Source: an uncultured Ruminobacter sp. (GTDB lineage Bacteria > Pseudomonadota > Gammaproteobacteria > Enterobacterales > Succinivibrionaceae). Taken from it: a stretch of 22,836 bases of DNA. The position numbers were made by a program, and so were the translations under genes. Below are positions 1-7,295 of the stretch, piece by piece. The notes below the pieces were generated by a model that was given only the letters and a program-made list of their open reading frames with translations, was not told the DNA's origin and ran no database searches. Numbering within the stretch: the first letter of the stretch is position 1; every line of letters starts with the position of its first letter. Where the stretch lies: assembly GCA_900767005.1 (NCBI GenBank), contig CAAFXL010000378.1:1-22836 (forward strand). Reading direction: 5' to 3'.

Positions 1-2
1 AG

Positions 3-170
3 ATTACGTACAATATACTTTCATGGATTAAGAAGGATCTCGAAAGTAAAGGTAAAAAGAAATATTCCTATAGATTGATACAATCAGAATTATCAATGCA
101 ACCAGTCATAGTGACGTTAGAATACCTTGCTAGATATTATCAAGAAAACACCTTTACCGAAGAAGCATAA
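3..170 (+). CDS. C-terminal end of an unrecognised protein (5' end outside window)
   Basis: A reading frame is open from the window edge to a TAA at 168-170, giving 55 residues that end in NTFTEEA. The tail looks mostly helical. A stretch around SYRLIQSELS followed by VIVTLEYLARYY has the spacing of a small helix-turn-helix or winged-helix unit, but that is only an impression. In Escherichia coli the gene upstream of rpmB is radC; this tail does not look like the RadC C-terminus, so the neighbourhood differs here. The codons resemble those of neighbouring genes. A seven-pair hairpin containing one G-U pair (173-192) follows the stop, without a T-run. I do not assign a function. Confidence 0.5.
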   Translation: MTYNILSWIKKDLESKGKKKYSYRLIQSELSMQPVIVTLEYLARYYQENTFTEEA

Positions 171-315
171 TAAGGTTTATTTAGGTAAGCCTCAATTACT
201 CATACCTTCAATCTAATAAATCAAAAATTTAAATATGAACTTATGATTGAAAAAGGTCATAAATCGATTCACCCCATAAGAAATTACAAGTTATCTCTTT
301 CATTTTACTTTAAAA

Positions 316-386
316 GGCAAAACCAATAAAATTGGCAATTTACTGCTCAAAATTTAATGTGATTTAAATCATTTTATTGGTTTGCC
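316..386. repeat. Imperfect inverted repeat with 16-bp arms
   Basis: The left arm 316-332 (GGCAAAACCAATAAAAT) pairs with the right arm 371-386 (ATTTTATTGGTTTGCC), with one extra A in the left arm. The spacer is 38 bases. There is no T-run on either side, so it does not look like an intrinsic terminator. It could fold as a long hairpin in RNA or be a remnant of a repeat element; the function is unknown. Confidence 0.55.
358..373. promoter_or_regulatory. Possible FNR/CRP-type palindrome
   Basis: TGTGATTTAAATCATT contains a perfect 12-base palindrome. It fits the FNR consensus TTGAT-N4-ATCAA at eight of ten positions and also one half of the CRP consensus TGTGA-N6-TCACA. It lies about 100 bases upstream of the nearest candidate promoter and overlaps the right arm of an inverted repeat, so a regulatory role is speculative. 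Confidence 0.22.
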
Positions 387-457
387 ATATAAATAGGAAA
401 GAAATATTAAAATATAGAGAATAAAATTAATAAAAAAATGTACTTTTTTTCTTTTTG

Positions 458-466
458 TGCTAAAAT
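458..466 (+). promoter_or_regulatory. Candidate extended -10 promoter
   Basis: TGCTAAAAT matches an extended -10 element (TGn followed by a TATAAT-like hexamer), with no good -35. A transcript would start near 473 and meet the terminator at 559-581, giving roughly 110 nt without a convincing gene. This is a prediction from pattern only. Confidence 0.3.
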
Positions 467-558
467 GCCGAAATTTAGTAATGTGTTAATTCACCAGAGA
501 GATTTCCTGAATAAGGTAATAATTGTTAGTGAAGTAAAATAAACCATTAAATAAAGAA

Positions 559-581
559 ATTGAGTAATACTCGATTTTTTT
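559..581 (+). terminator. Intrinsic terminator upstream of the rpmB promoter
   Basis: ATTGAGT (559-565) and ACTCGAT (569-575) form a seven-pair stem with one G-U pair and a three-base loop, followed by a run of T to 581. It lies directly upstream of the -35 of the rpmB promoter, so it insulates rpmB from upstream transcription or ends a short transcript that begins near 473. Confidence 0.6.
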
Positions 582-582
582 C

Positions 583-611
583 TTGATTTTTTTTCTGGTA
601 TGGTGTATAAA
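583..611 (+). promoter_or_regulatory. Sigma-70 promoter of rpmB-rpmG
   Basis: TTGATT (583-588) and TATAAA (606-611) are separated by 17 bases, close to consensus spacing. Transcription should start near 618, giving a leader of about 78 nt that begins with a small dyad (GCACT at 615-619 and AGTGC at 629-633). It is the only good promoter between the upstream terminator and rpmB. Confidence 0.7.
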
Positions 612-695
612 AACGCACTAATTAATTAAGTGCACCTTGAAGGTTGGCTTCTGGGTTGTTAAAGTTTTAAAAATTTATAATTTGGAGTGACTAAC

Positions 696-932
696 ATGTC
701 AAGAGTTTGCCAAGTAACGGGTAAGCGTCCAGCAGTGGGTAATAATCGTTCTCACGCAAAGAATGCAACTCGTCGTCGTTTTCTCCCAAATCTACATACT
801 CACAAGTTTTGGGTTGAATCAGAAAATAGATTTGTTAAATTACGTTTAACTGCTAAAGCAATGCGTATCATTGATAAAGTTGGTATTGACCAAGTATTAG
901 CAGATATGCGTGCTAATGGCGAAACCGTATAA
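696..932 (+). CDS. rpmB: 50S ribosomal protein bL28
   Basis: Protein bL28 of the large ribosomal subunit, 78 residues, the usual gammaproteobacterial length. It starts MSRVCQVTGKRP and carries the family core NNRSHAKNAT and RRRFLPNLHTHKFWVES, nearly identical to E. coli L28. The ATG at 696 is chosen over an in-frame GTG at 687 because GGAG at 684-687 sits eight bases before it and because all homologues begin there. The stop is 11 bases before rpmG, the conserved two-gene rpmBG operon, and mutM follows as in E. coli. Expression is expected from the promoter at 583-611. Confidence 0.98.
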   Translation: MSRVCQVTGKRPAVGNNRSHAKNATRRRFLPNLHTHKFWVESENRFVKLRLTAKAMRIIDKVGIDQVLADMRANGETV

Positions 933-943
933 GGAGATAAAAA

Positions 944-1114
944 ATGGCTTCTAAAGGTGGTCGTGAAAAAATTCGTTTAAATTCTAGTGCTGGTACAGGT
1001 CATTTCTATACTACTACTAAGAATAAGCGTACAATGCCTGAAAAGATGGAAATCAAGAAATTTGATCCAGTTGTTCGTAAGCATGTAATTTATAAGGAAG
1101 GAAAGATTAAGTAA
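944..1114 (+). CDS. rpmG: 50S ribosomal protein bL33
   Basis: Protein bL33 of the large subunit, 56 residues. The sequence contains GREKIRLNSSAGTGHFYTTT and the C-terminal FDPVVRKHVIYKEGKIK, close to E. coli L33. It has no CxxC pairs, so it is the zinc-independent form. An AAGGAG ribosome binding site (931-936) overlaps the end of rpmB, eight to nine bases before the ATG. Co-transcribed with rpmB. Its stop codon lies inside the stem of a terminator-like hairpin (1109-1130). Confidence 0.98.
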   Translation: MASKGGREKIRLNSSAGTGHFYTTTKNKRTMPEKMEIKKFDPVVRKHVIYKEGKIK

Positions 1115-1130
1115 TTTTTACTTGTTTTTT
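1109..1130 (+). terminator. Terminator at the end of rpmBG
   Basis: AAGTAA (1109-1114, including the rpmG stop) pairs with TTACTT (1118-1123) across a three-base loop. A G and six T follow. The stem is weak (one G-C pair), so termination is probably partial and lets some transcription continue into mutM. Confidence 0.5.
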
Positions 1131-1152
1131 CTCTATGTAAATTAAAAGGTAG

Positions 1153-1176
1153 AACCCAGAAGAAATTCTGGGTTTT
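1153..1176 (+). terminator. Second hairpin between rpmG and mutM (attenuator-like)
   Basis: AACCCAGAA (1153-1161), a GAAA loop and TTCTGGGTT (1166-1174) make a perfect nine-pair stem followed by only two further T before GCTG. The mutM ribosome binding site begins nine bases later. The strong stem with a short U-tract suggests partial termination or protection of the upstream 3' end. Confidence 0.55.
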
Positions 1177-1196
1177 GCTGTATTAGGAGTAAAGAA

Positions 1197-2018
1197 ATGC
1201 CAGAATTACCTGAGGTTGAAGTTGTAAAACGTGAAATTAATAAATCTTTAGAAAATAGGATTATTAAACGTTTTGATATTAGATTTCCTAAGTTAAGAGA
1301 AGAAGTTTCTAAGGAATTATATTCTTTAGAAAATTTAAAAGTTCTTAAAGTCGATAGAAGAGCCAAATATATTATTATTGAGACCGATAAAGGTTGTATC
1401 TTAATTCATTTAGGTATGTCTGGTGTGATTTCCATTGTTTCTAGTGAAATTCCAGTAAAGAAACATGATCATGTTGATATCTTGTTAGATGATAATGTGA
1501 TTATTAGATTAAACGACCCAAGACGATTTGGTCTTTTTAAATGGTTTAAAGACCTTATAGAGTTAAATAATTATAAAGGCATTAAAAAATTAGGGGTTGA
1601 ACCTTTAAGTGATGACTTTACTGCACAATATTTAAAAGAAAAATTATCTAAAAAATCAACTGTTGATATTAAGACTTCGTTATTAAATCAAGAAGTTGTG
1701 GTTGGAATTGGAAATATTTATGCTTCTGAAATTTTATATGAAGTTGGTATTTCTCCATTAAGAAATTCATGTGATGTGTCATTAGATGAATGTGAAAAGA
1801 TAGTTCAAGTAACTAGAGCTATTTTGCAAAAATCAATTCAAATGGGTGGAACTACAATTAAAGATTTCAGTGATGCTCATGGTCATATTGGTGCATATGT
1901 AAATAGTTTAAAAATCTATGGCCATCAAGGTGAGAAATGTGGAAAATGTGGATCAATAATTGAAAAAATAGTAATCAAAGGGCGTAGTACTTATTATTGT
2001 CCACATTGTCAAAAATAG
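1197..2018 (+). CDS. mutM: Formamidopyrimidine-DNA glycosylase (Fpg/MutM)
   Basis: Bifunctional base-excision repair enzyme that removes 8-oxoguanine and formamidopyrimidines and nicks the abasic site. 273 residues, full length. It begins MPELPEVE, with the catalytic Pro2 and Glu3; Lys57 lies in VDRRAK; HLGMSG (71-76) and GIGNIYASE are family signatures. The C-terminal zinc finger has Cys248, Cys251, Cys268 and Cys271, with Arg263 at the DNA-binding beta-hairpin position. AGGAG at 1185-1189 sets the start. It is downstream of rpmBG behind two terminator-like hairpins and has no evident promoter of its own, so it is probably expressed by read-through. It converges with coaD with two bases between the stops. 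Confidence 0.97.
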   Translation: MPELPEVEVVKREINKSLENRIIKRFDIRFPKLREEVSKELYSLENLKVLKVDRRAKYIIIETDKGCILIHLGMSGVISIVSSEIPVKKHDHVDILLDDNVIIRLNDPRRFGLFKWFKDLIELNNYKGIKKLGVEPLSDDFTAQYLKEKLSKKSTVDIKTSLLNQEVVVGIGNIYASEILYEVGISPLRNSCDVSLDECEKIVQVTRAILQKSIQMGGTTIKDFSDAHGHIGAYVNSLKIYGHQGEKCGKCGSIIEKIVIKGRSTYYCPHCQK

Positions 2019-2020
2019 AT

Positions 2021-2497
2021 TTAATTCTTCTTATATTGTTCGATATATTCAAAAATTTGTTTTGGAACAAAAGGACTAGTATCACCATTATGTTGAATAA
2101 TATCTCTTACTAATGTAGAAGAGATAAAAGCGATTTTTGGTGATGCTTGTAAAAGAACTACTTCTAGTTCTGGCATAAGCATTTTATACATTCCTTGTAG
2201 TGATAATTCAAATTCAGAATCAATCATATTTCTGATACCTCTGATTAGGATATCAGCATTATTTTCTCTTAAAAAGTCGATTAACATTCCGGTAAAGCCG
2301 TAAACTTCAACATTTGGTAAATGTTGAACACAAGATTTTGTAAGATTTACTCTTTCTTCTAATGAAAAAATAGGTTTTTTAGAAGGACTATTTGATACCG
2401 CAACTATAACTTTATCAAATAATCGTGCAGAACGAGTTAATATATCTAAATGACCAATTGTAAAAGGATCAAAGGTCCCAGGATATACGGCTAACAT
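2021..2497 (-). CDS. coaD: Phosphopantetheine adenylyltransferase
   Basis: Penultimate step of coenzyme A synthesis: transfers AMP from ATP to 4'-phosphopantetheine. 158 residues, the usual length. The nucleotidyltransferase signature is YPGTFDPFTIGHLDI (residues 5-19, with His16), followed by SPSKKPIFSLEER, RGIRN (86-90) and the C-terminal ISSTLVR (125-131). The start is supported by GGAG inside the last codons of opsX, which ends three bases upstream. It is likely co-transcribed with opsX. In E. coli coaD also faces mutM and sits beside waaA, so this is the ancestral arrangement with opsX and kdkA lying between. Confidence 0.97.
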   Translation of the reverse strand: MLAVYPGTFDPFTIGHLDILTRSARLFDKVIVAVSNSPSKKPIFSLEERVNLTKSCVQHLPNVEVYGFTGMLIDFLRENNADILIRGIRNMIDSEFELSLQGMYKMLMPELEVVLLQASPKIAFISSTLVRDIIQHNGDTSPFVPKQIFEYIEQYKKN

Positions 2498-2500
2498 TAT

Positions 2501-3553
2501 TTACTCCAAATGAAAATCTTTTAATATTTTATCAAAGGCTTCTTTTACCATAGATGATGATATTTTAAGCATTGCTTGTTTATCATGCACTCGAGTTCGC
2601 CATTTTAATTGAGTTTGATTAGGATGTTCAAGCTTTACGCATTCATCATAAATTGAAACTACATAATTTAAGAAATTATACGGTCCTACTCGTTTTGGAT
2701 TATGGTGAGCGTATAAACCAATTACTGGTATGTTTAAGGCGTTTGCCATATGAACAGGTCCTGAATCAGGAGATAAAACGATAGTTGCTTTGCTAATAAC
2801 CGCAAGCATTTCACGTAAAGAGGTTTTCCCAATAAGATTAATGATATTAGGGTTATTGGGGAAGTCTTTTAAAATTTCTTTTGCTGTCTCTTGTTCAACA
2901 TTAGATTTACCACCACAAAGATAAACTGTAAAACCTTTAGTGATTGCATATTTGGCTAATTCAATATAACCATGTATTGTCCAATTCTTGTAAGATTTAG
3001 AGGTGCATGGAGTGATGATAAGATTTTTGGTGGTAAGAATGGATTTTTCCGCAAAAGATAATTCTTCTTTTGATAGATGAAAGTCCCATGAAGGTTTAAG
3101 ATTTTTCGCACCAATTGCTTGAGTAAAAGCTAAGAATCCATCTAGCGTATGTGGTGAATCTGGAGATTTAACTTGTTTATTAACGAATAAAAATTGACAA
3201 TCTGATGATCTTTGTTTGTCAAAACCATATTTTTCTTTAGCATTAACAAATAGACTTATAATACTTGCTTTAATACCTGTATGCATATCTAATAAGACAT
3301 CAAACTTTCGATTTTTTAAAAGTTTTCTAACTCTTAAAAGTTCTTTGAAGCCTTTTTTCTTATTATAGGTGATTAATTCAACATCAGGGCAGTCTTTAAA
3401 AAGATTGGCTTCGGTTTCACCAATAATCCAGGTTATATGAGCATCAGGGAAAGATTTTTTAAGATTTAAGATCGCTGCATAGGCATTAATACAATCGCCA
3501 ATAGCTGATAATCTTATTACACAAATATTTTGGTATTGGTTGATTGAATCCAT
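2501..3553 (-). CDS. opsX: GT9 heptosyltransferase, OpsX/WaaC type (heptosyltransferase I)
   Basis: Predicted to add the first L-glycero-D-manno-heptose to Kdo of the lipopolysaccharide inner core at the cytoplasmic face of the inner membrane. 350 residues in the two-domain GT-B fold of family GT9: N-terminal ICVIRLSAIGDCINA (Asp20), a mid-protein PCTSKSYKNW resembling the PCSSKSYRNW-type motif of OpsX proteins, and the ADP-heptose site SPDSGPVHMANAL. These fit the Haemophilus/Vibrio OpsX branch better than enterobacterial WaaC. Start: AAAGGA eight bases upstream of ATG, almost identical to the initiation region of waaF. It leads coaD and is divergent from kdkA, whose product probably makes its phosphorylated acceptor. 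Exact acceptor is inferred. Confidence 0.85.
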   Translation of the reverse strand: MDSINQYQNICVIRLSAIGDCINAYAAILNLKKSFPDAHITWIIGETEANLFKDCPDVELITYNKKKGFKELLRVRKLLKNRKFDVLLDMHTGIKASIISLFVNAKEKYGFDKQRSSDCQFLFVNKQVKSPDSPHTLDGFLAFTQAIGAKNLKPSWDFHLSKEELSFAEKSILTTKNLIITPCTSKSYKNWTIHGYIELAKYAITKGFTVYLCGGKSNVEQETAKEILKDFPNNPNIINLIGKTSLREMLAVISKATIVLSPDSGPVHMANALNIPVIGLYAHHNPKRVGPYNFLNYVVSIYDECVKLEHPNQTQLKWRTRVHDKQAMLKISSSMVKEAFDKILKDFHLE

Positions 3554-3955
3554 TATTAATCCTTTATCATTATTTTTGTTTCATTATATCAAAAAAATAT
3601 TTAATTTTTGTTCATAATAAACTTAAGCTCTTGATTGTTTTAATCTTATTATGCTTATTAGTATTTTAAAATGATAGATAAATCTCAAACTATTAAAAAT
3701 ATTACTAAAAATGTAGAATTATATTTAATCTTTATTAAAATAGAGATTAGAAAATATTTTCATAGATATTCTATTTTGGTTTTATAGATATTTATCATTT
3801 ACTTATTCATGTTTATTAGTAGATAAATAAAATGATAAATTCATAGATATTATAGTGCTAGAATTAAAGTTCTTATGATAAGTAATTTTATTATTAATAG
3901 GTTAGCACTTCACATTAATAAATTATTTTAGTTTTAGATACTGTATGAGAATTGT
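3554..3955. other. Divergent regulatory region between opsX and kdkA
   Basis: 402 very AT-rich bases without a gene on either strand. It holds three copies of ATAGATATT (3762-3770, 3784-3792, 3843-3851), a perfect 11-base inverted repeat (ATTTATCATTT at 3790-3800, AAATGATAAAT at 3830-3840), and AGTGCTA/TAGCACT arms at 3854-3860 and 3903-3909. It must contain the promoters for both flanking genes, but I cannot point to convincing hexamers. Confidence 0.6.
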
Positions 3956-4720
3956 ATGGCTAGAGAATTAGATCGCATAACTCTAAATGATAATAATGTT
4001 ACATATATTGTAAATCCATTCTTTTTTAAAGATGAAGACATCACGGTTGAAAATTTAAAATCTTATACTGATGTTGAAAAGTATCAATTAGAAGGTAAGA
4101 TTATTCATGAATATTCTGGTCGTGGTAAAACTTATTTAGTAACTGATCGTTATAATAATCGCGTAGTAATTAGACATTATTGGCGCGGTGGCATGATGTT
4201 TAAGTTATTAAAAGATAAATTTTTTAGATTATCTGAGAATGCAAATCGATCTGAAAAAGAATTTGATATTTTGCAAACCATGAGAAAAATGGGCCTTCCT
4301 GTTCCAAGACCTATTGTTTCAAGAGTTGTAAAAAGTGGATTATTTGTAACTAATGATATTATTTTACAAGAAATCCCTGGTGCAAAAACCATTGCTAAGA
4401 TTTTACAAGAAAGAAATTTAACAGATATCGAACTTGGAAAAATTGGTGCGGTAATCGGTCAATTACTTACTGCTGGTATTTTGCATACTGATTTAAATAT
4501 TTCAAATATCTTATTAGATGGTGCGGGAAATATTTGGATTATTGATTTTGATAAGTGTTTCTTACGTGAGATTAATAAGAAAAAATATAAAAAGACTTTG
4601 TCAAGATTAGAAAGATCTTTTGAAAAAGAATCAAAAGAATCTCCTAATTTTTATTGGACAAAGGATGACTTTGTAAAGCTTCAACAAATTATTGAAAGTG
4701 CTTTTAATCGTGGGTATTAA
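3956..4720 (+). CDS. kdkA: 3-deoxy-D-manno-octulosonic acid (Kdo) kinase
   Basis: Phosphorylates Kdo of the lipid A-Kdo acceptor with ATP, the inner-core decoration known from Haemophilus and Vibrio. 254 residues with a protein-kinase-like fold: GRGKTYLVTD (56-65), RHYWRGG (73-79), LPVPRPI (114-120), the catalytic loop HTDLNISNILL (177-187, Asp179), the metal-binding DFDK (197-200) and LSRLERSFEKE (215-225), all matching Haemophilus influenzae KdkA. The ribosome binding site is poor (GAGA at 3947-3950). Its last 17 bases overlap the 3' end of the convergent waaA gene. It is divergent from opsX, whose product probably acts next. Confidence 0.95.
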   Translation: MARELDRITLNDNNVTYIVNPFFFKDEDITVENLKSYTDVEKYQLEGKIIHEYSGRGKTYLVTDRYNNRVVIRHYWRGGMMFKLLKDKFFRLSENANRSEKEFDILQTMRKMGLPVPRPIVSRVVKSGLFVTNDIILQEIPGAKTIAKILQERNLTDIELGKIGAVIGQLLTAGILHTDLNISNILLDGAGNIWIIDFDKCFLREINKKKYKKTLSRLERSFEKESKESPNFYWTKDDFVKLQQIIESAFNRGY

Positions 4721-5984
4721 TTTGATTAAGACATTGATTGATTTCAATTAATGTCTTGTTAATTGCTCCACTTTTACTTTTAAAAACTAAATAAGCGTTA
4801 TTTGATAAGTTATTTAGTTTATTTTCATCACTGATTAAATCGATAATTTGTGAAGTTATATTGTTTTCATCAATAATGAATGAACCATTGGCTTTAAATA
4901 GTTCTTCAAAGATTGTTTTAAAATTATAGTAGTATTTACCAGTTAGCACTGGTTTATTCAGTGCTATTGCTTCAAGCGGATTATGTCCTCCGATATCAGT
5001 AAAACTTCCACCCATAATTATTAGATCAGATAAAGCAAAGTAGAGCTCAAGTTCTCCCATACTATTACCAATAAATATTTGAGTTTGATTATTTATATTA
5101 TTTTCGCTTCTTGTTGCAATATTTAAATTAGTATCTTTGGCTAAATTAATTATTTGATTAAATCTTTCTGGATGTCTTGGAACAATAATTAACATTAAAT
5201 TTGATGAATTTATTAATTCGTTTTTGAATGAATTAATGAATAATTCTTCTTCGTTATCATGGGTACTTGCAAGACAAACTACTTTTTTATTTCCAATGAT
5301 TTTTCTAATTTCTTGGGCATTTTTTTGATGTTGATAATTTGGTTCAATATCAAATTTTAGGGAACCTGATAAACAAAGTTTAGAATTAGGTATTTCTAAA
5401 TTGGCAAAATTATCGTAGTCATTTTGATTTTGGCAGATAATTTTAGTTAGGTTATCTGAAATTAACTTATTAAATATAGAGCCTAACTTTTTATATTTTT
5501 GCATTGACTTATTAGAGAGTCGAGCATTAATGATAATAACAGGAATGTTATGTTTTTTAGCATATGCAAGAGTATTTGGCCATAATTCGGTTTCCATGAT
5601 AATTAGAGCCTTAGGTTGTACCTTTTTAAAAAATCTTGCAACGTATAACGGAGAATCTAAAGGGGCAAATAAGTGAGTAGTGTTAGGTAATTCTTTTAAA
5701 TAGATGTTTTTTGAAGTTGTGGTTAAAGTAGTTACCACAATGTTTTCAGATGATTCTTTTAAGAATCTTTTAATTAAAGGTAAAGCTCCTTTAGTTTCTC
5801 CAACACTAACAGTATGAAACCAAATAGGGTTTTGAGGAATTTCTTTTTTTATTACTCCTTTTAATTCGGTAATTTCTTTGCCATAAGGAATAGCATTTTT
5901 TTTTAATTTTAAATATAGATAAAATAAATTACCTAATAATAAAGTTAAAAACCAATAAAGATACTTTACAAAATATTTTATCAT
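4704..5984 (-). CDS. waaA: Kdo transferase (WaaA/KdtA)
   Basis: Transfers Kdo from CMP-Kdo to the lipid A precursor at the inner membrane. 426 residues, normal length. A hydrophobic N-terminal segment (about 8-26) anchors it; VSVGET (59-64) carries Glu63 at the catalytic-base position; METELWPN and the C-terminal GGSFTDIGGHNPLEA are family signatures. It begins two bases after the waaF stop, so the two are one operon. Its 3' end overlaps kdkA by 17 bases, an unusually tight tail-to-tail arrangement. Presence of KdkA suggests that it adds a single Kdo, as in Haemophilus, but sequence alone does not prove mono- versus bifunctionality. Confidence 0.95.
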   Translation of the reverse strand: MIKYFVKYLYWFLTLLLGNLFYLYLKLKKNAIPYGKEITELKGVIKKEIPQNPIWFHTVSVGETKGALPLIKRFLKESSENIVVTTLTTTSKNIYLKELPNTTHLFAPLDSPLYVARFFKKVQPKALIIMETELWPNTLAYAKKHNIPVIIINARLSNKSMQKYKKLGSIFNKLISDNLTKIICQNQNDYDNFANLEIPNSKLCLSGSLKFDIEPNYQHQKNAQEIRKIIGNKKVVCLASTHDNEEELFINSFKNELINSSNLMLIIVPRHPERFNQIINLAKDTNLNIATRSENNINNQTQIFIGNSMGELELYFALSDLIIMGGSFTDIGGHNPLEAIALNKPVLTGKYYYNFKTIFEELFKANGSFIIDENNITSQIIDLISDENKLNNLSNNAYLVFKSKSGAINKTLIEINQCLNQINTHD

Positions 5985-5986
5985 TA

Positions 5987-7024
5987 TTAAATTTCCGACC
6001 AGGTATTTTCAATCTTTTTAATTACAGTTACAGGAGTGATTTCTGCTAAACATTTATAAGTATTGAATTTACAAGTACGTTTAAAGCATGGATGACAAGG
6101 TTCATTAGATTCTACAATTATTGCCTTATCTGATAATGGTGGAGTGTATTTGGTGCTTGTAGAACCAAAGATTGCTACAATTTTTGTGTTTACAGCAGCT
6201 GCTATATGCATAAGTCCTGAATCATTACAAATGATTAGTTTACAACAAGCTATTAAATCTATAGCTTCAGTAATAGATGTTTTACCAGTTAAGGATATAA
6301 CTCTATCTTTTAATTCTTGAGGAACAAATGAAATTACTTCGTTAGCTGTTTCACTATCTTTTTTAGATCCAAATATTAATACATTAGTAGCTACATTCTT
6401 TTTTAAATAGTGGCAAATAACTTGAGCATAATATTCTGGACTCCATTTTTTGGCTTTACCAAATTCAGCCCCCGGGCAGATACCTATAAGATTTTCATGG
6501 TTTGTAATTGAATATTTTTGAAAATCATTATCGGTAAGATTTTGGGTATTTAATAATGGTTTTGATAATTGTGGTAAATCTTTAGAAGTTTTAATTTCAT
6601 CTTTGCTATAAGCAAGAGCTGAATAACGTTCAATTAGTAATGGAAAATCTTTTTTATTTTTTCTTAAATTATTGATTAACCAATATCTTTCTTCTCCTTT
6701 AAAACCAAAACGCTGAGGAATTTTTGCAAAGAAAGGTATTAGTGCACTTTTCCAAGAATTAGGAAGGATAATTGCTTTATTAAATTGATATTTTCTTAAT
6801 TCTTTTCCTATTGCATAACGTTCAAAGAAAGCAAAATTACCATGACCGATTGGCATTTCAATAGTTTGGGTAACTTCAGGCATTCTCGTTAATACATCAA
6901 GACACCACTTAGGAGCAAGAACATAGATTTTAGCAAGAGGATCTAATTTTAGTATTTCTTTATATAGAGTTTGACTCATTACAAGATCTCCAATCCAAGA
7001 TGGAGCTATAACTAATACTTTCAT
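5987..7024 (-). CDS. waaF: Lipopolysaccharide heptosyltransferase II
   Basis: Adds the second heptose of the inner core from ADP-heptose. 345 residues, family GT9. N-terminal MKVLVIAPSWIGDLVMSQ with the conserved Asp13, ICPGAEFGKAKKWSP in the linker, CNDSGLMHIAAAV at the donor site and the WaaF-specific cysteine cluster EPCHPCFKRTCKF near the C-terminus. AAAGGA seven bases before the ATG supports the start. First gene of a waaF-waaA operon, divergent from hldD, which makes its donor sugar. The promoter should lie within 7025-7200 but no clear hexamer pair is visible on the minus strand. Confidence 0.96.
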   Translation of the reverse strand: MKVLVIAPSWIGDLVMSQTLYKEILKLDPLAKIYVLAPKWCLDVLTRMPEVTQTIEMPIGHGNFAFFERYAIGKELRKYQFNKAIILPNSWKSALIPFFAKIPQRFGFKGEERYWLINNLRKNKKDFPLLIERYSALAYSKDEIKTSKDLPQLSKPLLNTQNLTDNDFQKYSITNHENLIGICPGAEFGKAKKWSPEYYAQVICHYLKKNVATNVLIFGSKKDSETANEVISFVPQELKDRVISLTGKTSITEAIDLIACCKLIICNDSGLMHIAAAVNTKIVAIFGSTSTKYTPPLSDKAIIVESNEPCHPCFKRTCKFNTYKCLAEITPVTVIKKIENTWSEI

Positions 7025-7295
7025 TATTTATCCTTTCCTAAAATTTAAGATTTATCAGTAAATTTATAAACAACTAATTAACACCACTCGCACAATATAA
7101 TGAACTAAAATTGTGGATCGTTAACTATGATTAATTTCTAAATAAATTATGGTTTTTATTGTGATGTTTTTTATTATACCTATTTATACATAATATACAC
7201 AGATATTTTACAGCCTTATTCAACAAAATTGTGGCTAAGTTACTTAATAATTACCATTATTGCCTTTAGAAAAATACTCTATTTAAAATGAAAGT

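Larger units (their letters stand above)
171..457. other. Non-coding AT-rich spacer upstream of rpmB region
   Basis: No credible gene is seen on either strand. The stretch contains an imperfect inverted repeat (316-386) and a TGATTTAAATCA palindrome (360-371), which are listed separately. The rest is AT-rich sequence without recognisable signals. Confidence 0.6.

Noticed and set aside
465..542. A 25-codon reading frame (starts MPKFSNVLIH) inside the candidate small transcript
   Set aside because: Its ATG overlaps the candidate -10 element, there is no ribosome binding site, and no similarity is recognised.
687..695. GTG start nine bases upstream of the rpmB ATG
   Set aside because: It overlaps the ribosome binding site GGAG, and L28 homologues begin MSRVCQ at 696.
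7105..7120. TTGTGGATCG considered as a DnaA box and hint of an origin
   Set aside because: It matches the box at only about seven of nine positions, is isolated, and no origin genes or clustered boxes are nearby.
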